DNA from: Paragorgia papillata
Lineage: Eukaryota > Cnidaria > Anthozoa > Scleralcyonacea > Coralliidae
DNA length: 64,000 bases
Reading direction: 5' to 3'
Assembly (NCBI GenBank): GCA_035771165.1
Contig: JAWNZC010000106.1
Location: 1,931,501 to 1,995,500 of the forward strand
The stretch's first letter is position 1, and each line of letters begins with the position of its first letter. The notes beneath the pieces are model-generated. The model searched no databases. It was given only the letters and a program-made list of their open reading frames with translations, and was not told the origin of the DNA. A program made the translations under genes and the position numbers. Positions 44,940 to 55,225 of the stretch are shown piece after piece.

Positions 44940-45240
44940 CATAGTTAATAGAAAACATGGTTTGGAAACCCGGCAAATTTCAAAGCGGTTAACAATCAAG
45001 CTACAATTGATGTTGAAAGGTACATGAGGGTGCACAAATCCTTTGTTTTAGGTTTATTAATATTTAAACAGTACGGTTGAGTGATTGAACCCAAACGTTG
45101 CTATTGGATGATTGCTTCATTATATAGAAAACACAATATGTTCAGTAACCGTGAAAGTGCACAAATTTCCATAAACCTGAACAAAAACATAGAACAATGA
45201 CTTTTGTTGAGCGTCCAAACCATGTTTCTATTAACTATGG
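44940..45240. mobile_element. TA-type MITE, reverse copy
   Basis: ATAGTTAATAGAAAACATGG at the left and CCATGTTTCTATTAACTATG at the right; inside are TAATATTTAAACAGTACGG and ACGTTGCTATTGGATGATT, matching 38872-39165 in reverse. Confidence 0.75.
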
Positions 45241-45257
45241 TAAAATAGACAAAGACC

Positions 45258-45543
45258 GCTCGATCTCGCCAAAATTGCCATCAGTATATTCGTCGAGAAC
45301 TTGGCTTTCGGTTCATTGCTCTTTCAACCCCAACGCAGCTCGAGAAACGTTCATATACAAACTCTTTGGTTTCACAAAACCTCTCGCCGTATACGTACTA
45401 TACGAACGGCCGGCGTCACCTCAGTTTGTATGAACGTTTCTAGAGCTGCGAAGATGAACATTGGGGTCGAAAGAGTAATAAACCGAAAGTCAAGTTTTTG
45501 ACGACTGTACTGATGGCGATTTTGGCGAGATCGAGCAGGTTTT
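45258..45543. repeat. Long hairpin repeat
   Basis: CTCGATCTCGCCAAAATTGCC at the left pairs with GGCGATTTTGGCGAGATCGAG at the right; pairing continues through CAGCTCGAGAAACGTTCATA and TATGAACGTTTCTAGAGCTG. The loop has CGTATACGTACTATACG. ORFs here are shadows of the hairpin. Confidence 0.8.
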
Positions 45544-45965
45544 GTGGATTTTACGAGCTTGAAGTCAGGGCCGTCTGAAATATTATTTATGAAAGTCACC
45601 AGCCGTTCCTTATTTTAAGTATAAAGCGGTTAATTGACCGTGGTTGGGACTCGCCGAAGTATATAGTTCAATACTTCAAACTCGACTCGAAAAGACACAC
45701 GCATCAACAAACACAAAGCAGAAACAAAATAAGAACGTTTATTTCGAATTTCTTCCCCTCCATTCTTCCCTTCCCTAGCTCCATTCTTATTCAAACATTT
45801 CGTATTGTTTCACCACCCCAATGGGGCCACCGATCACGTGAGTGAAAACGATCCATACTTATTATATGGTCGAGCTTGTTTCGGGTCATTACGCCAAACT
45901 GCGCACGCTGATTGGTTGCTAAGAGGTACAGAAAAATCCGTAATCCCTCTCGGCACTGTGAGAGG

Positions 45966-46718
45966 TAGCCTGAGAAAACAGCCGCCTTTTATCGCTCGCC
46001 CCATTGCGCAAGAGATGTCTGAGCAACGAGCCAAGAAATTACATACTGATGCATATGACGTAAATCTACCGAGATTCGGGTAGTAGCGCTGATTGGTTAC
46101 TTTGTAATCACACGCATAATTAATTCAAAAAAAAGCTCGACCAAGATCAACTGCAACATCATTCCTGTCTGAAATAGCAAAGTTAAAGCTTAGTTTTTGC
46201 CAGCAAAGAAAGATGGATAGTTAATCTTTTTAAAGTGAGTTTAAGTTGCAATAAACTGCATTATTTCCCTATCGAAATTGAACGATTTGGTCAGACATCG
46301 GACGCCACTTCCTGTCGAGACTTCAAACTGTCGTAACGTAGCAACGTAGGTATCAAATTTCATTCAAGACAAAATACGACAGTTTGAAGTTTTGACAGGA
46401 AGTGGCGCTGGATGTCTGGCCAAATCGTTCAATTTCGATAGGGAAATGATGCAGTTTATTGCAACTCAAAAATCTTTCTTTGTTGGCAAAAACTAAGCTT
46501 TAAGTTTGCTATTTCAGACAGGAATGATGTTGGAGTTGATCTTGGTCGAGCCGTGTTTTTAATTAATTATGTGTATATGATTACAAAGTAACCAATCAGC
46601 GCTACTATACCCGAATCTCAGTAGATTTACGTCATCAGTATGGAATTTCTTGGCTCGTTGCTCAGACGTCTCTTTCGCGAGGGGGCGAGCGAGAAGAGGC
46701 GGCTGTTTTCTCAGGCTA
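45966..46718. mobile_element. Mutator-like foldback MITE, 753 bp
   Basis: The ends TAGCCTGAGAAAACAGCCGC and its complement are flanked by an exact 9-bp direct repeat TGTGAGAGG (45957-45965, 46719-46727). Arms of about 340 bp each meet at a short centre near 46325-46375, so the whole element is one hairpin. Same end motif and duplication length as 28963-29418. Confidence 0.9.
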
Positions 46719-46737
46719 TGTGAGAGGGCATTACGTC

Positions 46738-47175
46738 CTGTAAGTTTTGGCGGGTAAATTACTGAGTTGGTTTGAATGAAAATAAAAGCGAATTAGATAT
46801 ATTCGTTGGAAAATTTTGAACAATAATACGTCCTGAAACATTAGTGCATGTTTCTTTTTATAAAAACTTATCAATTAAAAAGCGCGAAAAATAAAAGCCT
46901 AACAGGTGTAAACATGAAGCAAAACGAACAAGCTCAAAAGTAAGAACTAAGGTGAACAGGGACAACTGATCAAGAAAAATGTAGAACGAAGAACAGATAA
47001 TAAAACAAACCAAAAGCCATATAATAAGAGGCTTATTAACCTCGTTTTTTCAGTCTGTACGGGAAAGTATTTACCATCGGTTTCTCTCGAACAAACCTCG
47101 CTCCTTCGTCGCTCGGTCTGTATGAAAACCTCAGGCAAATACTTTCCCGTACAGACCTCAAACTCAGTTAATATT
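46738..47175. repeat. Interspersed repeat with terminal hairpin, copy 2
   Basis: Same family as 18140-18560: GTAAGTTTTGGCGGGTAAAT, GAATGAAAATAAAAGCG, then a distal hairpin AGTCTGTACGGGAAAGTATT / AATACTTTCCCGTACAGACC. Confidence 0.7.
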
Positions 47176-47383
47176 AAGCCTTTACTTCAACCTTTTACAC
47201 CATGTGTATAGAATAACTGATAAATATCTTCATTCTGCTAACTAAAATTATCTGGAGAATGAAAATTGAGATACGCGATATAGAAAAAATTATGTTCTTA
47301 AGAATATTATTTAACACTTAGTCACCAAAGTCGAGATGATCCCAGCTCGAAACGTACCTCCGTGTACAATTTTGTTAGGAGCA

Positions 47384-47560
47384 TAATCTGTGTTTTTCTC
47401 CGATCGTAACCTCTAAATTTTTACTACAAGTCACCTCTGTCTCGGTGATTGCCACCTCGGTATCGATTACCGAGGTGACAATCACCGAGACAGAGGTGAT
47501 TAATTGTTTTATTAAAAATTTAGATGCTACGATCAGAGAAAAACACAGATTACGCTCCGA
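47384..47560. repeat. Hairpin MITE
   Basis: TAATCTGTGTTTTTCTCCGATC at the left pairs with GATCAGAGAAAAACACAGATT at the right; the centre is CACCTCGGTATCGATTACCGAGGTG within CTGTCTCGGTGATTG/CAATCACCGAGACAG. Nearly full-length pairing over about 175 bp. Confidence 0.85.
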
Positions 47561-47599
47561 AAAGAATTCTACTGTATTGTACATGAAGGTTTCGAGCTG

Positions 47600-48240
47600 G
47601 CGATTTTCTTTCATATTTTGCGAGTCTTTAAATGGCTTCCATGCATGTTTCGTTACGGCAAAAATAGCCATCGTAATAAAATTAATAGCGAGAAAAACGT
47701 GAATATAAAGGTGATAATATAAAGGAGATAAAAACAAGGCGGTAGAAACGAATTACCAAGAAGAAGTAACAGGGAAAGTTTCAGTCAAAAATACAAGAAA
47801 AAATATGCAGCGGAGAAAATTGACAAAGTTCATATGAACAAATGAGATTGCAAAGACAAAGTAATGAAAAACAACGAAAAAACCCGCCACTCTCATGCGG
47901 AAAAATCAGCGTAATAATAAGTTAATAGCTTGAAAACCAAAAATGGGAAGGAAGTAAAAATCAGGCAGTACAATCGGGCTGTAGAGATAAAGCAAATCGA
48001 AATCTGTAGCAGCGGTCGAGAAAATGTGAAAAACGTATGCCACGTCCTGGCGTTTGAAGAGAAATGCATGCTGGCGTCCTAAACGAGATATGGCAAAAAC
48101 ACAACGTAATAATAAAATAACTTGAAAACCAGAAATCGGAACGAGGTAAAAATAGGGCAGCATAATCGGACTGTATAGAATAAAACATATTCCGAAGAAT
48201 AATGCCATCTTGAAAAATCAAGATATGAGTTAAACAAGTG
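47600..48240. other. Hydrophobic open frames on the - strand, not assigned
   Basis: The - strand frames encode hydrophobic repeats (LYSPI(M/V)LP.FYF.PI.GFQ.I occurs twice, at about 48160 and 47950). A GPCR fragment is possible, but no loop motif or diagnostic residue is present. I leave it unassigned. Confidence 0.3.
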
Positions 48241-48249
48241 GAACTATAG

Positions 48250-48560
48250 TGAAAATTGTAATATTTCGACTTTATTTTAAAGTCATCATCAGACTAGTGA
48301 AAATACAAAAACATGCCAGGTCTATATATACAAGTTAAAAGTTCGATGACATCATCGGCAACAAAAGGAAGAAAACCTATCACTATTTACACCAGTTAGA
48401 AAACCTATCACTAGCTAATTACACGAGACGTCAGAAGACCTAACACTATAGAAGTAGAGAGACTAGGCAAAAAGTGACAGTTCTTTGCTAGCCATAAGGC
48501 CCGAGTTTAGCTCGGGTTTGTTAAACTTAATTTCCAATGCTTCCATTATTAATTTTAACA
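48250..48560 (-). mobile_element. Penelope-like element, 3' end with hammerhead-like motif
   Basis: On the - strand an ORF tail reads MEALEIKFNKPELNSGLMAS then KELSLFA-stop (stop at 48463-48465). This resembles the C-terminus after the GIY-YIG endonuclease of Penelope-like retroelements (..EAL.IK...P.LN..). About 170 bp downstream lies CTGATGA (48286-48292), a perfect 7-bp stem GACTTTA/TAAAGTC (48268-48284) and GAAA (48264-48267). This is the order of a hammerhead ribozyme core, with one unpaired T before the stem. The GIY-YIG and RT parts are not seen. Confidence 0.6.
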
Positions 48561-48714
48561 GTTTTGAAGATATGTATAGATGTTTGTTTTTTTGAAAAAT
48601 GGACTATTTCGTACCAAACAAGCTCGAAACAAGCTCTTGTTTTCAAAATGCTCCGAAGAGTCCAAAGTTCTTGATCTGATGCAATAATCATTGTGTATTC
48701 ACGCGAACAACGCA

Positions 48715-48815
48715 TGGTTAAAGCTGACGGCAGAGGGAAACATTGCACTGTTTCCTTCTTCATTGTTGACGTCAGAGGGAAACAGTGCAATGTTTCCCTC
48801 GGCAGAAAGAAACAT
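48715..48815. repeat. Short hairpin repeat
   Basis: GGCAGAGGGAAACATTGCAC pairs with GTGCAATGTTTCCCTC; the loop holds TTCCTTCTTCATTGTTGACG. Confidence 0.75.
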
Positions 48816-49047
48816 TGAGTTTCCTGAACAACACGTGACCATGATTTGACCAATAGCATTTCATATTTGGCAACCGAAAGTCTTTGGTATATAACAATGA
48901 CAGTTATTATATAATGTTCAAAAAATTAAGTGGTGATTTTAGAGTTACCAAAGCAATTTGAAGTGAGAATTTAAATTCGTATCTGTGATTTTCTTTCGTA
49001 TATTTTATTTGATATCAGCTATTAAATAATTCAATATTGTGTTTTAG

Positions 49048-49176
49048 TTACTTACAGAAAACATTATGCATGACTGTATCTTTAAACTTCTGCGAGCTGG
49101 AGACGAAGAAAGCTTGGAATGTATGTGCACATTGTTTTCCACCATTGGGAAAAATCTTGATTCTGAAAGGGCTAAG
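49048..49176 (+). CDS. EIF4G: eIF4G exon (MIF4G)
   Basis: A 129-nt exon, 43 codons, phase 0/0; acceptor GTTTTAG, donor GTAAGT (consensus). It encodes [20 protein letters not shown] then [20 protein letters not shown] and RAK. It matches the eIF4G block MLTE.IMHDC..KLL...DEESLEC.C.L..TIGK.LD...AK, the last HEAT repeats of MIF4G. Confidence 0.97.
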
Positions 49177-49294
49177 GTAAGTCTAGCCTACGTTATAGTC
49201 TTTACGTGATTTATTTTAACCCAGTGCTTGATTTTAGTAAACTGGTTAACCCATTGACTCCTGAGGGGCTGTTTACACGGGTAAACACGGATTT

Positions 49295-49545
49295 GGAGAG
49301 CACGGGTGGCGTGTGATGTTAGCGCGCTGCCTCTCACCAAAAGTTAAGCCCGGTTAGACAAGATTAGTACTTGGATGGGTGACCACTTGGGAAAGACCCA
49401 TTGTCGAGCTTGGAACTCTTGTGAGTAGAGTTTGTAGTTGATCTCTCCTGTGCTTCGAGGGTTTTTCGCTGGTTCGCCGTTTTTCCTCCCTCCGTAAAAT
49501 CAACACCTAATGATTTAATGATAATGATTTAATATTTCTATTGCG
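49295..49545 (+). mobile_element. 5S-rRNA-derived SINE, copy 3
   Basis: GGAGAGCACGGGTGGCGTGTG head; AAGTTAAGCCCGGTTAGAC; TTAGTACTTGGATGGGTGAC (5S C-box); GTAGTTGATCTCTCCTGTGC; CCTCCCTCCGTAAAATCAAC end; then an AATGATTTAATGATAATG-like tail. It is 118 bp after an eIF4G donor site, in the sense orientation. Confidence 0.85.
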
Positions 49546-49626
49546 CAAATTAACATGTGGATATGATCAAATGCGCATTACAATGTTATGGGTGGCTTAA
49601 TTATCAGGCAATTTAGAAATTTTCAC

Positions 49627-50010
49627 CGTGGCCGTGTTGAGGCATATCAAAGGCGCTTTATGCTGCCGCCAACAACACAGTTCAGACCACGGATCTCAAC
49701 TAAGACCTAGGTGTTGATTTTACGGAGGGAGGAAAACCGGAGAACCCGGCGAAAAACCCTCAAAGCACAGGAGAGATCAACTAAACTCTACTCACATGGT
49801 CCAAGCTCGAGAACGAGGTTATTCCCAGACGGTCACCCATCCAAGTACTAACCCCGTCTGACCGGGCTTAACTATTGGTGAGAGGCAGCGCGCTAACAGC
49901 ACACGCCACCTGTGCTCCCTACACTCTTAGTTGTTATCCGTGGTCTAAACTGTGTCGTATGGCGGCAGCCTGGATTGCCTTTGATATGCCTTGACACGGC
50001 CACGTTGATC
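49627..50010. mobile_element. MITE split by a 5S-SINE
   Basis: CGTGGCCGTGTTGAGGCATA ... TCAGACCACGGATCTCAACT (49627-49705) mirrors AGTTGTTATCCGTGGTCTAA ... ATATGCCTTGACACGGCCAC (49928-50005). The centre is occupied by the reverse SINE copy at 49708-49922. Confidence 0.8.
49708..49922 (-). mobile_element. 5S-rRNA-derived SINE, copy 4 (reverse)
   Basis: The reverse complement starts GGAGCACAGGTGGCGTGTGC and contains GTTAAGCCCGGTCAGACGGG and GTTAGTACTTGGATGGGTGA, then CGTCTGGGAATAACC. It ends CCTCCGTAAAATCAACACCTA. It forms an inverted pair with copy 3 only about 200 bp away. Confidence 0.85.
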
Positions 50011-50390
50011 TGCGTCCTTCGTAATTCAGCCGATGGCTGCTTGTATAAGGATGATTAGCCCCCAGTCCTTTATGAATCCGGATTGAACTCATTGCGGTTA
50101 TGTTTAAATCTATTTATCTTTTTTACATGAATCCGGATTGAGATTTAGCTCATTCCGGATTCAGTTCAATCCAAATCCGGTTCTCATTCCGGATTGAAAT
50201 CTAATTCTGGATTGAAATTTCGTTTGGGAATCATGTTAAGGCGATGCAAAATATCACTCCGGAATGAAAAATGTGACGGAGAGGATCGACTAGAACGAAC
50301 AACGTATGCGTGTTTTCTAAGATATATGTTAGAATAACAAACAGTGATTTCCGGGTGTCCTAAAGATTTATAAGGTTTACTCATAGTCAA

Positions 50391-50668
50391 TCGAGATATG
50401 GTCTGGATACTCAGCTAAAGTCTTTGGTCTATCTTTTTGTTCGCCTTTATGCATGTTTGTGCACGGTGCACGGTCACTGAACACATTGTATTTTAGTATA
50501 ATGAACGAATTGTCCAATAGCAACGTTTCAGTTCAATCACTCAACCGTGCTATTTAAATATTAATAAACCTAAAACAAAGGATGTGCACGGTGTAAGGTA
50601 CGGTTCAACATAAAATCACAGCTCATTATAGGCGCTTTGAAGTTTGCCGAGTTTCCAGACCATCATGT
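50391..50668. mobile_element. TA-type MITE, right end truncated
   Basis: Begins TAGTCAATCGAGATATGGTC and matches 38872-39165 closely (about 95% by eye), but stops after TTTCCAGACCAT without the final TCTCGATTGACTA. Confidence 0.85.
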
Positions 50669-50899
50669 ATATCAAGGGCAGGATTAATAGAACACCTCTT
50701 TATTCACAACCTTATAAGTAAACTTGGCGTTAATGAGGTTTGTATGCATTTATGAAAAGGATTTTGGCGTTCATTTTCGCCCTCGCGCTCCATTGAAACG
50801 GAACGCAGGATAGAGTGGATGAGTGAGACTGACGGGCCGGTGTCTAAGAGTGTGCGCTCCATGGCGTACACAAAAAAAAACGTACAGTATGCATCAGCT

Positions 50900-51300
50900 G
50901 ATACTCAGCTCGGTAGCCGGGATAGCCTGGCAAGCGAGATCTTACTAAATAGTTATCTTTCCTTGGTTATTTATTTTTGTTTGTATGGATAAGCGCGCTA
51001 GCCCGGTACGCGGAATCTTATTTGAATCCGGTGAGATCTCGGCTTACTAGATATTCCTATGTAAAAACTCATTGGCTCGACAGGCCTATTTACCGGGGCG
51101 TAAAAAGAAATTGAATTGCGCGTGCGCAGAAAGAATCACGAAATTAGAGTTGCTTAAACGTATAAATGAATGTCAAATTTCATCCTGGTAGACAGGATGA
51201 AAACGATCATATAAACGCAAAATATAATTTTTTCTGCTTGCTTATCGGGCTAGCTCGCGCTTCTATATAAACAGCTCTTAGCTATGTGTTAGTTGCCTCC
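50900..51300. repeat. CGGGCTAGCC-rich repeat, degenerate
   Basis: Short blocks GCTAGCCCGGTACGCGG, GGGATAGCCTGG and CGGGCTAGCTCGCGC resemble the Harbinger-like MITE at 43846 in style, but no clean end pair was found. Confidence 0.45.
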
Positions 51301-51389
51301 GCTTCATTATTCATTTAGTGGACTGGGACTGTTATTATGTCAGTAGTGGTATTTCTGTCATGGGTGTTAATTATGGAGTGATGTAATAT

Positions 51390-51615
51390 TTCATAAACGA
51401 GTGGGAGTGTTTTACCAGGGGTTACAAACACGAGAGGACAATGAAAGTCACGAGGCCGTTAACCGAGTAATTTTCGTTGTTCTCGAGTATTTGTAAAACG
51501 TGAGAGAATAATGAAAATCACGAGGCTGCTGGCCGAGTGATTTTTGTTTTCGAATGTTTTACAAACACGAAAGAACATTGAAAATTACGAGGTAATAGGT
51601 CGAGTTATTTTTAGA
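51390..51615. repeat. Interspersed repeat, copy 2
   Basis: ATTTCATAAACGAGT.GGAGTGTTTTACCAGGGGTT, then two to three units of AATGAAA(A/G)TCACGAGG...GAGT.ATTTT.GTTGTTCTCGA; relative of 44640-44860. Confidence 0.65.
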
Positions 51616-51877
51616 CAATGGTATATATTAGTACGCAATAGTCTCGTGTTGAATTTATAATTAAGAAATGTGGTAATAAACGGTCTTTTGTTTGTGCCGT
51701 TTATCATCTGATTTCGTAATTATGAATTCAGTTTTCGCGACCTTTACCAGGTTTCAGAACTCATGCAGATGACCAAATATTTTTCTCTGATTGGCTAATT
51801 AGCTCACGAATTATTAATGAGTTTAAGAATTTAGAATAATTGCCTTGATATTTTTATTCCTATGTTTATCATTTTAG

Positions 51878-52112
51878 CCACGGATTGAACAGTACCTTGA
51901 GCAGATTAATAAATTTATCTCCGAGAAAAACGTATCAATTAGAGTTTGTTTTTTGCTTCGTAATCTTGTTGACTTGCGCAAGAACAATTGGTTTCCACGT
52001 CGTAAGGAAGAGATTAATCCTACGAGTATTGATCGGATCCATAAAGAAGCTCAAATGGAACTACAAAAACAGAGAAATGCTAAGCTGTCACAAAATACTG
52101 GTAAACAAAGAG
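51878..52112 (+). CDS. EIF4G: eIF4G exon, end of MIF4G domain
   Basis: A 235-nt exon, phase 0 in, phase 1 out; acceptor CATTTTAG, donor GTATAT. It encodes PRIEQYLEQINKFISEKNVS, then IRVCFLLRNLVDLRKNNWFP, RRKEEINPTSIDRIHKEAQM and a Gln/Lys-rich end. 'R..F.L..V.DLR..NW.PRR......TI..IHKEA' closes the MIF4G domain in animal eIF4G. The donor GTATAT is weaker than the others, but the phase fits exon 63304. Confidence 0.96.
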
Positions 52113-52167
52113 GTATATTAAATAACTGTTATTAATATATTAATTGTAGTAATCCATTTTTTCGTTA

Positions 52168-52555
52168 AAGTGCCTATAAAGCGAAAATTAAGTTTGACTT
52201 ATTTGAAAGAACACTTAAAATTACAAAGTAACATCTTTTGCAGTTTTTTTTTTGTTTTTGTTTTTTAGATTTTTCAGTTTGTTTGATATGTAAATTTAAC
52301 AACTTGACGCGCACGTGTATAATGATTTATTGGAGATTATGTGTCTTTGCTATTAACAAACGAATAATTTTAAAGGGATCTTGTGCATGTGTTTCTCCAG
52401 AACAAATATAGAAATATTCAAGTCATTTCGTTTGGCAATATAGCAAAGATATCTATATATAATTTGCTATATAATTTTGCGTATGAAACAAGCTGAAATA
52501 TCTCAAAAATGAAACGAAAAGCTGCGAAACACGTTACTCTGTCATTTTAAGCAGG
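52168..52555. repeat. MITE-like repeat, copy 2
   Basis: TTATTTGAAAGAACACTTAAAATTACA... ACATCTTTTGCAG, later GCAAAGATATCTATATATAA and CTCAAAAATGAAACGAAAAG, match 18690-19100 in order. Confidence 0.6.
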
Positions 52556-53780
52556 ATTGATTTTTGTTTCGTAGGTACCTTATATTTTGCACGTCATTCA
52601 CATTCATCATTTTTTCTCTGCTTAGTAAAATTTATTTTCTAGCATTATTCGGTATAAAATTCTAAACACTTGGTTTAGAACACGCTGTAGTAAAGGGTGA
52701 TGATGGTGTATTGTATAACAGAACAATAGAACTTATATAAAAGCATTGCAATATCTTTTTTCTAAAACGGTATCGTGCGTATACAATTGTAAATCTATCA
52801 AAACGTTTTGCATGTAAATTATATAGTTTTATTTTTTTATCAATCGTGAGCGGGCGGAATCCTAGGTAATGCTGCAATTTGATTGGCTGCGTGAGCGGTC
52901 AGTTTTTTACGATATTTGACCACGGTCATGGCACGGAATCCTAAATTTAATTTTAAAATTCATTTAAAATTGACCGATTTTCATAACTATTTCGCTTGCC
53001 ACAGAAAAAATAAATTCAACAGAGAGCTACGGGGATGCAAATGAGTTTTATTATCCAAATGGTTTTGACAACTTCATGTGTAAACAGCGAATTTTAAAAG
53101 AAACGCTGGGAAAACTGTGACAAAGCAAAATTTACGAGTTGACATTTATAAAGAAAACAGTTTAAAACGGTAGGAAAAACATACATAAACTTGTGAACAC
53201 AGTATTTTGAATCACTAAATGAAACTATATATAAATATATATAAAAAATCATACAACGAGATTAAGATAGAAAAGCTCAGTGAAACCTTTTGACACTAAA
53301 CTGTCTTTCTTCTGTTATCCAACCGCTATACTCAACAAAACCGCTACAAGTCTTTTACCTTTTAGCCAAACATTTTCCACATCGGCCAACCTCATCGTCT
53401 CATGTCCTTGAAACTTCAAATTACAAATGGCTTACTGACAAGCATTTTCGTCTTCAAACTCGAGGACCCCAGGACTTTACACTGAAGCGAACAGCCAAAA
53501 ACGAGCAAGCGACGAAGAAGAATCTTTATTAACTAAACTTTAAAAACACTTGGACTGTATTTTCACTTCCCTTCGTAACTAGATCTTCGAGTTTTGAATG
53601 ATTTTTTATGACAAAAAAGGTTCCAAGCAGAAGCTTCCCTGTAAGACTGCATGTCGGCAGTTGTTTACTCTCGAACGATAAACTTTGGACTTTTGAATAT
53701 CACGTGAACGTCATCTCGATTTACGCAACTTAATTCAATTATGTTAATTTATCTAATTATGTAACAAAAAAATAAATAAG
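52556..53780. other. No gene recognised
   Basis: Part of the 11-kb eIF4G intron. Short ORFs (for example 53290-53532 +) have no recognised motif. Confidence 0.4.
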
Positions 53781-53789
53781 TTATTTACC

Positions 53790-53925
53790 GTTTTGGTCGG
53801 TCCGTACAGAAAAATATTTGCCCTCGGTCTCAAAAATGTCCCTCGGCCTCCGGCCTCGGGCCTTTTTTAAGACCTCGGGCAAATATTTTTCTATACGGAC
53901 CTCCCAGCCGGTAAATAACATATAT
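53790..53925. repeat. Hairpin repeat (third copy of the GGTCTGTACGG type)
   Basis: ACCGTTTTGGTCGGTCCGTA..AAATATTTGCCCTCGG pairs with CTCGGGCAAATATTTTTCTATACGGACCTCCCAGCCGGTAA; the loop is CCTCGGCCTCCGGCCTCGG. Confidence 0.75.
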
Positions 53926-54264
53926 ATCTTTAAATATAATTATAGTGAGTGTAGAATTATTAGCTAGTGCAGGCGTGTGTTGCTTTCTTGAAATGTGGAG
54001 GCAACTGCTTTAGTGACTTTACAGTTTTAACTCATTATGGACTAGAAAATTGTGATTAATAGATATAGAGAATAATACATGCATGGATGTGCGGCAATAT
54101 TAAGTGTTGCGAACAAATGCATGAATACACTTATGCGTTTCATATATGATAATCGACACGTGTGAGATTATCGCTTTTATTAGTGGCGGAAAAATCAATA
54201 AACGACTTTATTATATTTTTTATCATATAATACAAAAACCAATAAAGGAAAATGAAAAAGTGGT

Positions 54265-54385
54265 AAACCTGCAAGACTTTTAGCAACAAAATACTGACGT
54301 TTTGAGCTCTTCGGTTTTCTCTGTTGAAGAGCTCCGCTTGAAATCTCAGTATTTTGTTGCTAAACCTTCGGCAGTTTAACACCTT
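54265..54385. repeat. Hairpin repeat
   Basis: TTTAGCAACAAAATACTGA pairs with TCAGTATTTTGTTGCTAAA; inner GAGCTCTTCGG/TGAAGAGCTC. Confidence 0.75.
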
Positions 54386-54540
54386 TTTACTCTTCTCTAT
54401 AGCTTTTACTCTTTACTCTTCCCTTATTATAACAACAAGGGGCTGCATGCCTTCAACTGGCTCAGGCGGCATTGGTTATAATGATTTGTTAATCCGTTGC
54501 TTCCTATAGCTTGCTGAAGGTTCTTTCTTTGATGAGTAAA

Positions 54541-54597
54541 ATGTTCTACTATTAGGCAGAGTAAAATGTTCTACTATTAGGCAGAGTAAAATGCATG
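54541..54597 (+). repeat. Short tandem duplication, 25-bp unit
   Basis: AGTAAAATGTTCTACTATTA plus GGCAG occurs twice, followed by a third partial unit. Confidence 0.9.
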
Positions 54598-54664
54598 TAA
54601 TAAAGAAGTCATTTTTTTGCTTTAACGATTAATTCATTGTTCTATTCGAGTAAAATTTATTTTT

Positions 54665-54850
54665 AATCGGATTGTCAAATTATGGAATCTTTCTTGCAAA
54701 TCAGCTCCCTCGTCCAATCTTGTTAGTATCTCTACATTCAAAACTTTTCTCAAACAAAGATACCAAACCTTGCTAACTACCTTTGATACAGACATGCTGT
54801 GCACATGGACACTTGCACATGACTGTTCTTGCCACAGGGCACAACCTTGA
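54665..54850 (+). pseudogene. LINE ORF2 C-terminal end
   Basis: One uninterrupted frame: NRIVKLWNLSCKSAPSSNLV, then SISTFKTFLKQRYQTLLTTF, then DTDMLCTWTLAHDCSCHRAQ and a stop at 54848-54850. '(N)RIVKLWN.LP......S...FK..L' is the conserved end of CR1/Jockey-type ORF2. No RT core lies upstream, so it is 5'-truncated. The following about 370 bp is its probable 3' UTR. Confidence 0.75.
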
Positions 54851-55225
54851 GTCGCGTTTCGCGTGCTGTGATATGTCGGTTTAGATGCATGTCAAGAAAT
54901 GGGGGGAATCGGAAAAAGAATATGAAAATGAGCCTAATGATCAATTTGGCGATCCTTCTTTTTCTTTGTGTGCATCTGGGTCGGAGGTTGGTCCGACGCG
55001 TCACAGCGTTTGTTTGTTTGTTTGTTTTTTCTTTTTCTTTTCTTTCTTTGTAGTTTGTTTTTGTTGATTATTGTTTTTTTAGGAGGGCGCCTCGCATGGG
55101 TCTTCGTGTCCCGTTAGCGCCTTCTCCCTATTGGGTCCACTATTTTCCTTGTTTTCTTTTAACATTTCTTTATCTTATAACTTAGTCTTATTATTGTAAT
55201 ATTTACTTTTGCTAATACCCAATAA
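54851..55225 (+). mobile_element. LINE 3' untranslated region
   Basis: Starts after the ORF2 stop; includes a T-rich stretch (TTTGTTTG)n and GGAGGGCGCCTCGCATGGGT, and ends with ACCCAATAAAGTGTTAAATT. An AATAAA-like signal near the end supports a transcript end. Confidence 0.5.

Noticed and set aside
47906..48221. Hydrophobic - strand ORFs as a 7TM receptor
   Set aside because: Repetitive hydrophobic segments without loop motifs or class A signature residues; kept only as an unassigned stretch.
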